Assembly (NCBI GenBank): GCA_030692515.1
Contig: JAUXZS010000016.1
Coordinates: forward strand, 176,354 to 240,353
Length of the DNA: 64,000 nucleotides
DNA from: Bacteroidota bacterium
GTDB taxonomy: Bacteria > Bacteroidota > Bacteroidia > B-17B0 > Aurantibacillaceae
Reading direction: 5' to 3'
This document shows positions 9,667 to 18,854 of the stretch, piece by piece. Numbering within the stretch: position 1 is the first letter of the stretch; each line of letters opens with the position of its first letter. A model generated the notes under the pieces. It did not search any database. It was not told the DNA's origin and saw only the letters and a list, made by a program, of their open reading frames with translations. The position numbers were made by a program, and so were the translations under genes.

Positions 9667-9672
9667 TATAAT

Positions 9673-11148
9673 TTATTTTAATTCGTCAATTATTTGCGCA
9701 AGACTTAATTTTTTTTGTTCGCCCGTTGTCATGTTTTTAAAGGCGTAAGTTTTAGTTGCTATTTCATCACCACCCACTATACAAACAAACGGAATATTTT
9801 TTTTGTTAGCGTAATCAAATTGCTTACTTAATTTTTTTGTTACGTCAGGATAAATTTCGCAGGAAATATTATTTTCTCTTAAAGAAGCTGCTAATTGCAA
9901 ACAGTGTTGTTGTGTTTCCAAATCAAAATGAGTAAATAATAGTTTGGTGCTCGAAACTTTACTGATATTCTCTGGAAATAAATTTAATTCTTCCATCACA
10001 TCATAAATACGATCAATACCAAAAGATATTCCTACTCCACTCATATCTTTTAAACCAAAAATTCCTGTAAGGTCATCATAACGTCCACCGCCTAATATAC
10101 TTGGTGTAAAAGTTCCTGCGTTTGCCTTTACTTCAAAAATTGTTCCTGTATAATAATTTAATCCGCGGGCAAGCGTAATATCTAATTCAATTTTTGCAAA
10201 AGAAGTATTAGAATTATCTAAAAGATATTCAATTTCTTCAATTCCTTTTTTTCCTTCATCATTGCTACCAACTAACTTTCTTAACACCTCTACTTTTTCG
10301 TTATTGTTTCCCTTAAAATCTAAAAGAGGTTGTAATGTTTCAATTGCTGTAGCTGAAATTCCTTTTTCTAATAGTTCTTTGTTAACACCATCTTTTCCAA
10401 CCTTATCTAGTTTATCAATTGCTACTGTAATATCAATAATTTTTGAAGGCTCGTTAATCACTTCGGCTAAAGCAGTTAAAATTTTACGATTATTAAATTT
10501 CAAAATAACTGGCACGTTTAATTCTTTAAACGATTTATCCATTAATGAAATTAAATCCAATTCGTTAATTAAAGAATCAGAACCAATAACATCAGCGTCA
10601 CATTGGTAAAATTCGCGATAGCGTCCTTTTTGTGGTCTGTCAGCTCTCCAAACCGGTTGTATTTGATATCGCTTAAAAGGAAATGTTAATTGATGCTGAT
10701 TCATTACCACATAGCGCGCAAAGGGCACTGTTAAATCGTAACGTAAAGCTTTTTCGGCAATTTTATTAACGACTTTTGCTCTGATAAAACGATTGACAGT
10801 TGAATGATAAATTAATAGATCACGCAACCTTTGTTCTTCAATAGGAGTACGAGCATTATTTTCAATTAATAGTTCCCATTCTTTTTTCTTTTCCACGTAC
10901 TCATCTCCAAAATCTGTATCAGATATCGCCTCCATGAAGTTCCCGCTGTTAAGTATCTTAAAAATAAGTTTATCTCCTTCATCTCCATACTTACCTGTTA
11001 ATGTAGATAAATTCTCCATCGCAGGTGTTTCTATTGGTTGGTAGCCAAACAACTCAAAGTTTTTTCGGATAATGTTTAAAATATACTGTCGCTTCTGCAT
11101 TTCTACAGGTCCAAAATCGCGAGTACCTTTAGGTATTGATGGTTTCAT
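9673..11148 (-). CDS. hisS: Histidyl-tRNA synthetase
   Basis: A class II aminoacyl-tRNA synthetase. I place the start at the ATG ending at 11148 (MKPSIPKGTRDFGP), because KGTRDF is the usual N-terminus and the seven extra upstream residues are not conserved in character. Visible motifs are FELFGYQPIETPAMEN (motif 1), KRYQIQPVWRADRPQKGRYREF (motif 2), the histidine-specific LARGLNYYTG and GGGRYDDLTG, and GVGISFGIDRI (motif 3). At 491 residues it is longer than E. coli HisRS, mainly because of an inserted segment between motif 1 and RYDLTVPF, which I believe is common in Bacteroidota. First gene of the hisS-hutH-NTR-ppa run. Confidence 0.95.
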   Translation of the reverse strand: MKPSIPKGTRDFGPVEMQKRQYILNIIRKNFELFGYQPIETPAMENLSTLTGKYGDEGDKLIFKILNSGNFMEAISDTDFGDEYVEKKKEWELLIENNARTPIEEQRLRDLLIYHSTVNRFIRAKVVNKIAEKALRYDLTVPFARYVVMNQHQLTFPFKRYQIQPVWRADRPQKGRYREFYQCDADVIGSDSLINELDLISLMDKSFKELNVPVILKFNNRKILTALAEVINEPSKIIDITVAIDKLDKVGKDGVNKELLEKGISATAIETLQPLLDFKGNNNEKVEVLRKLVGSNDEGKKGIEEIEYLLDNSNTSFAKIELDITLARGLNYYTGTIFEVKANAGTFTPSILGGGRYDDLTGIFGLKDMSGVGISFGIDRIYDVMEELNLFPENISKVSSTKLLFTHFDLETQQHCLQLAASLRENNISCEIYPDVTKKLSKQFDYANKKNIPFVCIVGGDEIATKTYAFKNMTTGEQKKLSLAQIIDELK

Positions 11149-11238
11149 TGAAAAATATAATAAGCACAAACTTAACGATTTTATAGCTATTAACTTTCAA
11201 AATTTTATCATAATTAGACCAGCTTTTATAGTATCCAC

Positions 11239-12933
11239 ATGCGTAATTATCACTATTTTGGGGCAGCCATAATTAAATTGACCTTGAAGAAACCTAAAAT
11301 ACTTCTACTGACTTTTTTATTCAGCAATTTTTATTTTCTATTGGCTCAAAAAGCAGTAAACACATCTTTTTTTGATAAAAATGGGGCTCTCTCTACAATT
11401 GAAGATGCACTTTATTTTAGAGAAACTACTGATTCTGTTGATTATTATAAATCGTATTACTTAATAGATAGTTCCTTATTTTTCTATGGCAAAATTATTT
11501 CAGCTAAAGACTCGTCTGACCAAAAAAATCTTTACTCAGGGCTTTGTATTTGGTACTATAGTAATGGTAATAAAAAAACCGAAAATAATTATAATGATAA
11601 AGGAATTTTTAATGGAACATGTTCGGATTATTTTGAAAATGGAATGCTGAAAAAACAAGTAGAGTATATTAATGGAAGACTCAAAAATAAAACTTTTACC
11701 GAATATAGTTCAAGTGGAGCAGATGCAACAGTTTTCCAAGATGATTTTTATGACAACCGCTTTAACTGGTTGCTTACCTCAAACGATAACGGATCGGCAA
11801 AAATAAAAATTGGTGGTTTAGAATTAATTAGTAAAACTAAAAAAGGTTTTATAAAATTATTCCCAAATAAAATTGCAACTAAAAATTATTCCATTGAAAC
11901 TATTATTAATTCAAATTCTTTATCAAAAATCACAAAAGGAGGGATAATTTTTGGATTTAAAGACTCAGCAAACTATTATTATTACTTTATTTCGAAAAAT
12001 CAGTATTATATCGGGTCCTTTAAGGATAATGTGGAAACAAAACATGCTGATGGATTTGTTTCTCCATTATTAATTGACGGAAATTGGAATAAGCTCAAAG
12101 TAATTCGGTTAAAAAATAAATTATTATATAGTATTAATGATGACATCCTATTTTCTGTGGATGAATCCAACGACGTAGAAAATGGAATAGGTCTTTCCAT
12201 AAATACATCTGGTATTGTTGTGTTTGACAGATTGATTGTTAGGGAATACCAAAACGATAAAGTTATTGAGTCCACATATCCAATATTAAAAGGCTTTAAC
12301 ACATACAACATACATAATGATGATTATGGTATCCAAAATTTTTCAACTGGTCTAATTTTAAACAAAGAGGGGCTTATAATAACCAATGCTTCAAATTTTA
12401 ATCAATACACGCAAATAATTGTAGAAACATATGTTAATGATTCTATAAAAAAATTCTTTGCTGATTTAGTGGTTAAAGATCATTTTAATAATCTTGCTAT
12501 TATTAAAATTAGAAATCCAGAAAATTATTATCTTTCAGAGCCTGCCTATTCATTTTGCGAAAAAGGATCAGTTGAAATCGAGAGCGACTTGTACTCCATG
12601 TATTTTACTAAAGGAGATACTAACGAAAATAAAACAACTCTTATTAAAGGGAAACTAAAAACTAAAGCCCGTTTTGAAAACTTATCCGCAACTTTTTATT
12701 CTTCCTTGAAAACTGAAATAATAACACTCGGCGGGCCAGTTTTTACAGAAGATGGTGAATTGCTAGGTATTATTACTGTTCCCGCATTAAAAAACCTTAC
12801 AACAGCAGTTAAATTAGGTCAAATAGAACAAATTATTTTTAATTCCCGTCGAAACTTTAAAAAACTAAAAAAACCAGAAAAAAATTCGATATCAGCTATT
12901 TCAAGAAACATAGTGCTTATTAAGGTAAGATAG
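11239..12933 (+). CDS. MORN repeat, lectin-like and inactive trypsin-fold fusion protein
   Basis: A 564-residue exported protein (hydrophobic signal near 18-36, ending LLAQ). Three parts are visible. At about 98-160 there are YwqK/MORN-2-like repeats (YSNGNKK, YFENGMLKKQVEYINGRL). At about 165-340 there is a concanavalin-like beta-sandwich region resembling DUF1080/LamG (DDFYDNRFNW, GGIIFGFKDSANYYYYF, GNWNKLKVIRLKNKLLYSIN). At about 365-535 there is an HtrA/trypsin-like domain (GLILNKEGLIITN, NNLAIIKI, LGGPVFTEDGELLGI). All three catalytic positions are changed: Ser385 for His, Asn418 for Asp, Leu497 for Ser, so it should be proteolytically dead. The ATG at 11239 leaves an unusually long n-region. 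Divergent from hisS, monocistronic. Confidence 0.72.
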   Translation: MRNYHYFGAAIIKLTLKKPKILLLTFLFSNFYFLLAQKAVNTSFFDKNGALSTIEDALYFRETTDSVDYYKSYYLIDSSLFFYGKIISAKDSSDQKNLYSGLCIWYYSNGNKKTENNYNDKGIFNGTCSDYFENGMLKKQVEYINGRLKNKTFTEYSSSGADATVFQDDFYDNRFNWLLTSNDNGSAKIKIGGLELISKTKKGFIKLFPNKIATKNYSIETIINSNSLSKITKGGIIFGFKDSANYYYYFISKNQYYIGSFKDNVETKHADGFVSPLLIDGNWNKLKVIRLKNKLLYSINDDILFSVDESNDVENGIGLSINTSGIVVFDRLIVREYQNDKVIESTYPILKGFNTYNIHNDDYGIQNFSTGLILNKEGLIITNASNFNQYTQIIVETYVNDSIKKFFADLVVKDHFNNLAIIKIRNPENYYLSEPAYSFCEKGSVEIESDLYSMYFTKGDTNENKTTLIKGKLKTKARFENLSATFYSSLKTEIITLGGPVFTEDGELLGIITVPALKNLTTAVKLGQIEQIIFNSRRNFKKLKKPEKNSISAISRNIVLIKVR

Positions 12934-13055
12934 TAGCTATCAAATAGATTAACGAGATACAAAACGAGTATAAATATTTTTATTTGAATTTTCGGCACTT
13001 CTAAAATATTAAATAATTAATTTTTACATAAAAGGTGAATTTTCGACACGGAAAC

Positions 13056-13086
13056 TTGCGGAGCAAATAAAGTTTCCATAGTTTTG
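13056..13086 (+). promoter_or_regulatory. Bacteroidota-type promoter for the TonB receptor operon
   Basis: TTG at 13056-13058, then a 20-bp gap, then TAGTTTTG at 13079-13086, which fits the TAnnTTTG -7 box and the -33 TTG with normal spacing. It lies 55 bp upstream of the receptor start codon, leaving a short AT-rich leader. Confidence 0.6.
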
Positions 13087-13141
13087 CGCTCGATTAAAAC
13101 AATTTTGCTAAAACAGCGTTTACAAACTACAAACAATTAAT

Positions 13142-15496
13142 ATGAAATTTCGTTTACTCTTACTTTTAAGCTTTTTAGTTTTTAAAATATACAGTCAAGA
13201 TAAAGCCACCATTAGTGGTTATATAAAAGATTCTAAAAATGGGGAGTCTTTAATTGGCGCAACTGTATATAAGCAAGGTTCTAATATGGCTGCTTCTGCA
13301 AATGAATATGGATTTTTTTCATTGACATTGCCAAAGGGTCAACATGTAATTGTTGTTTCGTTAATTGGCTACGCCACGTATTCATTTCAGGTAAATCTCG
13401 AAAAAAATATTAGTAAAACTTATGAATTATCTGAAGAAGGTAAACAATTAGATGAAGTAGTAATTACGGGCGAAGCAGCAGATAAAAACATTACAAGTAC
13501 TGAAATGGGTACAACAAAATTAGACATTAAACAAATAAATAAAATTCCAGCCATGTTTGGCGAAGTGGATATTGTTCGTTCCATACAATTGCTGCCGGGT
13601 GTAACTACTGTTGGTGAAGGCGCGAGTGGCTTTAATGTACGGGGTGGTAATATCGATCAAAATTTAATACTGTTAGATGAGGCGCCAGTGTATAATTCGT
13701 CTCACTTATTTGGTTTTTTCTCGGTGTTTAATCCAGATGCAGTTAAAGACGTAAAATTAATTAAAGGAGGAATTCCTGCACAATATGGCGGAAGAGTTTC
13801 TTCAATTTTAGATATAAGAATGAAAGAAGGTAATTCTAAAAAATTGACTTTCACCGGAGGTATTGGTACGGTTTTTAGTCGTTTTAGTATTGAAGCTCCA
13901 ATAGTAAAAGATAAGGTAAGTTTTATTTTAGCCGGAAGAAGAAGCTACATTGATGCTTTGGTAAAACCATTTTTAAAAAGCACTAACGCGTTAAAAAAAG
14001 CAGATTTTAATTTTTATGATCTAACTGCAAAAATAAATTGGCGTATTGATGATAAAAACACGGTTTTTGCAAGTGGTTATTTAGGAAGAGACGTTTTTGG
14101 AAGTACAGGATTTAAATTTAACTGGGGTAACTCAACAACTACTTTGCGCTGGAATCATATTTTTAATAGTAAACTTTTCATGAATGTTTCTGCATTTTAT
14201 AGTAATTACGATTATTTAATAGATTTTAAACAAGAAAGTAATAACCAACAATTTAATTGGACAAGCAACATCATCAACTACAGTTTTAAACCCGACTTTA
14301 GTTATTTTGCCAACAGTAAAAATAAAATTAGATTTGGCGCGCAAGCGTTATTGTATGATTTTAAGCCTTACGATGCTACCGGCAAATTTGAAAATACTAC
14401 TGTCATATTTAAATCCGACAAGCGCTATGGTGTTGAATATTCTGCATATATCAGCAATGAACAAAAAATAAGGCCACGGTTAACTTTTGAATATGGCGTA
14501 AGAGTTAGTATTTACAATTATATTGGAAAAGGAACAGCTTATACATTTAGAGATACTACTGCTAATGAAGAGTTACCACTTGAGAGTTCTAAAAAGTATA
14601 AGAATGGTGAAATAATAAAAGATTATGTAAACCCTGAGCCTCGCTTCTCTATGAATTATGTTATTAATAATTCTAGTTCCATTAAAGCAAGTTATAATAG
14701 AATGGCACAATACATTCAGTTAATTAGTAACACGGCAGCAAGCACGCCGTTAGATGTCTATACCATTGCATCTAATAATTTAAAACCATTGTTGGCCGAC
14801 CAAGGAAGCGTAGGCTATTTTAGAAATTTTAAAGATAATATGTACGAAACATCTGTAGAAGTGTATTACAAATATTTACAAAATCAATTAGATTATATTG
14901 ATAATGCTAACCTGTTTATTAACCCTACAGTTGAAAACCAATTAGTACAAGGCTTGGGTAGAGCCTATGGAGCTGAGTTTTACATAAAGAAAACAAAAGG
15001 TAAAATTAATGGTTGGATAAGCTACACCTTAAGTAAAACTGAGCGTTTAGTAAGAGGTATCAGTAATGATAATTGGTTTTTTAGTCGTTATGATAGAACC
15101 CATTGCTTAAATACAGTTTTAAATTATGAAATTGCTAAAAACTGGAGCATTTCAACCAACTTCGTTTTCTTAAGCGGAACGCCGGCAACTTTTCCTAATT
15201 CAAAAATTACGATTCAAAATTATAATATTCCTTATAACACAGATGGGATAAGAAACAATTACAGAATTACACCATATCACAGAATGGATTTAGGGGCAAC
15301 TTACAATTTCAAGAAAAATGACCAACGTCGCTATAAACAAAGCATCGTGCTAAGCGTATACAATGTTTATAATCGCCGCAATGCTTTTAGCGTTTATTTT
15401 AGAACCAAACAAGGCTCTACTTTTGAAACTGAGGCTGTTCGTTTTTCAGTTATTGGCTCTATAGTTCCTGCAATTACTTATAATTTTAATTTTTAA
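13142..15496 (+). CDS. TonB-dependent outer-membrane receptor with carboxypeptidase-like N-terminal domain
   Basis: A 784-residue protein with signal peptide (1-18). Residues about 22-100 form the CarboxypepD_reg-like beta-sandwich (ISGYIKDSKNGESLIGATVY, VSLIGYATY). The plug domain follows, with RSIQLLPGV, GFNVRGGNIDQNLILLDEAPVYN and AQYGGRVSSILDIRMKEGN. The rest is a 22-strand-type barrel ending in the aromatic TYNFNF, as outer-membrane barrels do. It is in the SusC-like/FecA-like class but lacks a SusD partner; instead a DUF4249 lipoprotein starts 4 bp downstream, a pairing common in Bacteroidota. Imported substrate unknown. No anti-sigma/sigma pair is adjacent. Confidence 0.9.
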   Translation: MKFRLLLLLSFLVFKIYSQDKATISGYIKDSKNGESLIGATVYKQGSNMAASANEYGFFSLTLPKGQHVIVVSLIGYATYSFQVNLEKNISKTYELSEEGKQLDEVVITGEAADKNITSTEMGTTKLDIKQINKIPAMFGEVDIVRSIQLLPGVTTVGEGASGFNVRGGNIDQNLILLDEAPVYNSSHLFGFFSVFNPDAVKDVKLIKGGIPAQYGGRVSSILDIRMKEGNSKKLTFTGGIGTVFSRFSIEAPIVKDKVSFILAGRRSYIDALVKPFLKSTNALKKADFNFYDLTAKINWRIDDKNTVFASGYLGRDVFGSTGFKFNWGNSTTTLRWNHIFNSKLFMNVSAFYSNYDYLIDFKQESNNQQFNWTSNIINYSFKPDFSYFANSKNKIRFGAQALLYDFKPYDATGKFENTTVIFKSDKRYGVEYSAYISNEQKIRPRLTFEYGVRVSIYNYIGKGTAYTFRDTTANEELPLESSKKYKNGEIIKDYVNPEPRFSMNYVINNSSSIKASYNRMAQYIQLISNTAASTPLDVYTIASNNLKPLLADQGSVGYFRNFKDNMYETSVEVYYKYLQNQLDYIDNANLFINPTVENQLVQGLGRAYGAEFYIKKTKGKINGWISYTLSKTERLVRGISNDNWFFSRYDRTHCLNTVLNYEIAKNWSISTNFVFLSGTPATFPNSKITIQNYNIPYNTDGIRNNYRITPYHRMDLGATYNFKKNDQRRYKQSIVLSVYNVYNRRNAFSVYFRTKQGSTFETEAVRFSVIGSIVPAITYNFNF

Positions 15497-15500
15497 AATC

Positions 15501-16385
15501 ATGAAAACTATTTTCAAATTTTTATTTATTAGCACGGCATTTTTCGGGATTACTTCATGCGAAGATGTTGTTCAGATTAAACTAGACGAAGGATCAAAAT
15601 TATATGTTATTGATGCCTTTGTAAACAATACTCGAAGCAACCAAACAATTAGAGTATTAACCAACGATAATTATTTTAGTAATAGAGAAGCGCCTCCCGT
15701 TACAAATGCAACAGTAATCTTAAAAGATTTAACTGCAAACAAACAATACAACTTTAACTACACGTCAAAAGGAAATTATGTTTTTGCTTTAGCGACAACC
15801 GATACAATCTCTAAAATAGGGCATCAATATGAATTAAATGTAATTGTAGATGGTAATACTTACACATCTATCTGTCTGCAAAAACGAACAGCTATTTTGG
15901 ATAGCATTAGCGCAGTATACAATGATGGAACTTCTGGATTTGGACCGCCGAACCCTTCGTACAACTGTTTTTTATGGGCAAGAGATAAAGTTGATTTAGT
16001 TCCGGATTATTACTGGATTAAAACTTTTAAAAACGATACTCTTTTTGATAAACCAAGCGACTTAAACACTGCGATTGATGGGACAGGTGGCGAAGTTACA
16101 AATGCAGGTGGTGCTGATACATTAGATTTTACCCCGCCAGCAATTTTTTTGGGGTTTAATAGTTATAAGTCTGGCGATAAATGTAAAGTTGAAATTCATT
16201 CTATTTCTCGAGAAACTAATAATTTTTTATTTCAGGCAGTTGCCCAAATTCAAAATGGCGGTTTATTTGCAACAACACCCGAAAATGTTAGAACTAACAT
16301 TACAACACCCTCAGGAGCAAAAACAAAAGCTGTTGGTTGGTTTAATATGGCAACTGTGGTTTCAAAAACTAAACTAATTCCTTAA
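15501..16385 (+). CDS. DUF4249-family lipoprotein, partner of the TonB receptor
   Basis: A 294-residue lipoprotein: the signal peptide ends FFGITSC, with Cys20 as the lipidation site, followed by EDVVQIKLDEGSKLYVIDAFV, the characteristic DUF4249 opening (a conserved 'L.V.a.v' strand). The middle part carries beta-rich Ig-like sequence with FVNNTRSNQTIRVLTNDNYF and VTNATVILKDL. It starts 4 bp after the receptor stop and is almost surely translated from the same mRNA. By analogy with SusD-like lids it may sit on the extracellular face of the receptor; that is an inference, as DUF4249 function is unknown to me. Confidence 0.85.
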   Translation: MKTIFKFLFISTAFFGITSCEDVVQIKLDEGSKLYVIDAFVNNTRSNQTIRVLTNDNYFSNREAPPVTNATVILKDLTANKQYNFNYTSKGNYVFALATTDTISKIGHQYELNVIVDGNTYTSICLQKRTAILDSISAVYNDGTSGFGPPNPSYNCFLWARDKVDLVPDYYWIKTFKNDTLFDKPSDLNTAIDGTGGEVTNAGGADTLDFTPPAIFLGFNSYKSGDKCKVEIHSISRETNNFLFQAVAQIQNGGLFATTPENVRTNITTPSGAKTKAVGWFNMATVVSKTKLIP

Positions 16386-16406
16386 TTATCATTTCAGTTT
16401 TTCTTT

Positions 16407-16414
16407 TATCTTTG
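16407..16414 (+). promoter_or_regulatory. TAnnTTTG -7 box before small lipoprotein A
   Basis: TATCTTTG is an exact match to the Bacteroidota -7 consensus and lies 19 bp before the start codon at 16434. No clear TTG is seen at -33. It suggests that this gene has its own start site apart from the receptor operon. Confidence 0.45.
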
Positions 16415-16433
16415 ATGATCTAAAAAAAACAAA

Positions 16434-16799
16434 ATGAAAAATTATTTTATTCTTGCAGCAATTTCATTAATTATTTTTTCTTGTAAAAAAGACAGAGTTT
16501 GCTCCTGTACTATTACAAAAACGGGCACTTCAACCACTACAGGAAAAGCTGAACTAGTTATAATACCAGGTTTTCCTCTGGACTTAGCCGATACATCGTT
16601 TGTTACAAACATTAACGAAACACAATCTGTAGATAAAAAAATTGAAAAGGTTACTAAACGAAGGGCGAAAAATAATTGTATTAGCTATACAGAACCATAT
16701 AATGAAACAATACTTACATCCGTGCCTGCGTCTTCGTTTAATTTATCAGTTATTGTAACTAACAAAGGCGATAAACATTATGCCTGCGAATTAAAATAA
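16434..16799 (+). CDS. Small Cys-rich lipoprotein, family member A
   Basis: A 121-residue lipoprotein (MKNY... IFSC, Cys17 lipidated) beginning its mature part CKKDRVCSC. It shares with four genes at 36248-37451 the same plan: lipid Cys, KKDR or similar, Cys-x-Cys, a Ser/Thr-rich stretch, a Lys-rich segment (KKIEKVTKRRAKNNC), and a final Cys-Glu-Leu-Lys at the C-terminus. This copy is the longest, with about 25 extra residues before the Lys-rich part. The four Cys after the lipid Cys could make two disulfides. Function unknown; I do not recognise a named family. Lies between the DUF4249 gene and the convergent gap gene (1 bp apart). Confidence 0.75.
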   Translation: MKNYFILAAISLIIFSCKKDRVCSCTITKTGTSTTTGKAELVIIPGFPLDLADTSFVTNINETQSVDKKIEKVTKRRAKNNCISYTEPYNETILTSVPASSFNLSVIVTNKGDKHYACELK

Positions 16800-16800
16800 A

Positions 16801-17796
16801 TTATTTTCCCATCTTTAGTGTAAGTTCAACAAGGCGATTACAATACCCCCATTCGTTATCGTACCAGCCTATAATTTTTACGAGATTTCCTACAACACTT
16901 GTAAATTCAGCATCGTACACTGCGCTGTGCGGGTTTCCAATAACATCTATGCTTACAATAGGGTCTTCTGTGTACTCTAATATCCCTTTTAAATTTGTTT
17001 TAGCAGCAGCTTTAAAAGCTTCATTAATTTTATTTACCGTTGGGATTTTGTTTAATACACAAGTAATGTCTGTTAGTGAACCATCGGGCACAGGAACACG
17101 CATACCACAGCCACCAATCTTACCCTCTAAATGTGGGAAAATTTTGGTGATTGCCTTAGCCGCACCAGTAGATGTAGGAATAATGCTCATTGCAGCTGCT
17201 CTAGCTCTTCTTAAATCTTTATGTGGTGCATCGTGAATTCTCTGATCACTAGTATAGGAATGCACTGTAGTGATATAGGCATCCTCTATACCAAACTGAT
17301 CTAATACCATCAACATGGGAGCCGCGCAATTAGTTGTACAACTTGCATTTGAAACAATAATATCATCAGGTTTTAGGAAGTTATCGTTTACACCTATTAC
17401 AATAGTTCTAATATCATCGTCCTTTGCCGGTGCAGAAAGCAATACCTTCTTTGCGCCAGCCGCTATATGTTTAGAAGCATTTTCTTTATCTAAAAAATGA
17501 CCAGTACACTCAACTACAATGTCAATATTATTTTCTTTCCAAGGCAATTGAGCCGGATCTTTTAACGAAACAATTTTTATTGTTTTTCCATTAATAATCA
17601 AATTATTATTTTCGACTTTTATCTCCCCATCAAATTTTCGATGAATAGAATCGTATTTAAATAAATGCGCTAACGTTTCTGCATCTGTTAAATCATTAAT
17701 AACAACAATATCAATAAGGGGGTTATTAATACAATTACGTAAATAAACTCTTCCAATTCTTCCGAAACCATTTATTGCAACTCTGATTTTTTTCAT
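16801..17796 (-). CDS. gap: Type I glyceraldehyde-3-phosphate dehydrogenase
   Basis: A 331-residue enzyme with the NAD-binding start RVAINGFGRIGR (5-16), the catalytic Cys153 in SNASCTTNCAAP and the partner His179 in TTVHSYT. Asp35 in VVINDLTD indicates preference for NAD. It oxidises glyceraldehyde 3-phosphate to 1,3-bisphosphoglycerate in glycolysis and the reverse in gluconeogenesis. The length and all motifs are normal. The gene lies 18 bp downstream of the WG-like gene on the same strand and converges on lipoprotein A. Confidence 0.96.
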   Translation of the reverse strand: MKKIRVAINGFGRIGRVYLRNCINNPLIDIVVINDLTDAETLAHLFKYDSIHRKFDGEIKVENNNLIINGKTIKIVSLKDPAQLPWKENNIDIVVECTGHFLDKENASKHIAAGAKKVLLSAPAKDDDIRTIVIGVNDNFLKPDDIIVSNASCTTNCAAPMLMVLDQFGIEDAYITTVHSYTSDQRIHDAPHKDLRRARAAAMSIIPTSTGAAKAITKIFPHLEGKIGGCGMRVPVPDGSLTDITCVLNKIPTVNKINEAFKAAAKTNLKGILEYTEDPIVSIDVIGNPHSAVYDAEFTSVVGNLVKIIGWYDNEWGYCNRLVELTLKMGK

Positions 17797-17814
17797 TTTA
17801 GTGCTTATTGAATT

Positions 17815-18705
17815 TTATTTTTTGTACGGTTTTCTTTGTTTTGATTCTAAATTAAACGTAAACCAATCATGTTTAACTCTAATTAATGCTTCGTCCTTTG
17901 CAAACGGAAGCACCTCATCTGCGCCAAAAATAGTTTCTTCTTTTGTTTTTGAATCTAACAAAATATAATATTCTCTGGGCTCAAATATTTTATGAATAAC
18001 ATAATTCTTAGTCGCCATATCAATATGGCGTAAAGACTTTGCAACTTTTTTTCCACTATAATCATAAATGTCATCTTCTCCTGGGCCACCAAGTCCGGCG
18101 GTACATCCAACTATTAAAGAATCTATTGGATTAATTTTTATACTAGAGTAACTATAAGGCACAACTTGCTCTTCCTTGAAATTATTTAAACCTGTATAAA
18201 CTATCCCGCCTTCGTTTTTAATTTCCGTAATAATAAAATTTGGATCTGCTGTCAAGAAAATTTCATTATAACCTGTAAAAATTGTTTGAGTAAAATCTTT
18301 ATTAATTAAATACTTTTTATTTTTTGAGCTTACAATAAAATACTTTTCATCGTCATTGAATTGAGACACTGAGTTCTTTACAAGTGAAAACACACTGCAA
18401 GTATCAGATTCGTTCGTCTTAATTTTTAACTTATCGCCCTGCTTGTTCAAATAATTACAATTGTAAACTGTAGTAAAGGACTTCATAAACTTATTAGCCG
18501 AAGCAACCTTTGTTTTATAACATGCTAAGCAAACCTTTCCGGAATTGTCAAAATTAAAAATAGTGTCATAAACAGGCTTGATAATAATATTTGTGTTTTC
18601 CTTAATTCCCCATTTAAGATTTTCTTTGAAGGGCGCAGTTTGAGATTTCAAATCTTGCCAAAAGATTAAAAAAAAGAAAGCGAATATGTTAATTACATTT
18701 CTCAA
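17815..18705 (-). CDS. Exported WG-repeat-like protein
   Basis: A 296-residue protein with a signal peptide (FAFFFLIFWQDLKSQ). The mature part starts KWGIKENTNIIIKPVYDTIF, the classic WG-repeat phrase, and later strands (VIHKIFEPREYYILLDSKTKEETIF, LIRVKHDWFTFNLESK) look like further degenerate beta repeats. Role unknown. Start choice: an in-frame stop lies just three codons upstream and no ATG precedes the signal peptide, so the TTG ending at 18705 is the only conventional start that keeps the signal sequence. It precedes gap by 18 bp and may be cotranscribed. Downstream function is not suggested by the neighbours. Confidence 0.65.
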   Translation of the reverse strand: MRNVINIFAFFFLIFWQDLKSQTAPFKENLKWGIKENTNIIIKPVYDTIFNFDNSGKVCLACYKTKVASANKFMKSFTTVYNCNYLNKQGDKLKIKTNESDTCSVFSLVKNSVSQFNDDEKYFIVSSKNKKYLINKDFTQTIFTGYNEIFLTADPNFIITEIKNEGGIVYTGLNNFKEEQVVPYSYSSIKINPIDSLIVGCTAGLGGPGEDDIYDYSGKKVAKSLRHIDMATKNYVIHKIFEPREYYILLDSKTKEETIFGADEVLPFAKDEALIRVKHDWFTFNLESKQRKPYKK

Positions 18706-18854
18706 AATATACTAAACATTAAATGTAATTAAAATTTGATTTAAAAAGGCTGTTTTTTACCGAAAATAAAAATAAAAAAAACATCAATATCTCCTATGTA
18801 CTACGTTGTTAGGGGATTTAACAAAATTTAGTTACCTAAAGCAATAGCGTGTTT

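Noticed and set aside
11239..12933. Calling this protein an active HtrA protease
   Set aside because: None of the three catalytic positions is conserved.
18776..18830. Similarity of 'ctatgtac..' phrases near 18795 and 33657
   Set aside because: Only about twenty loosely matching bases; too short and AT-rich to call a repeat.
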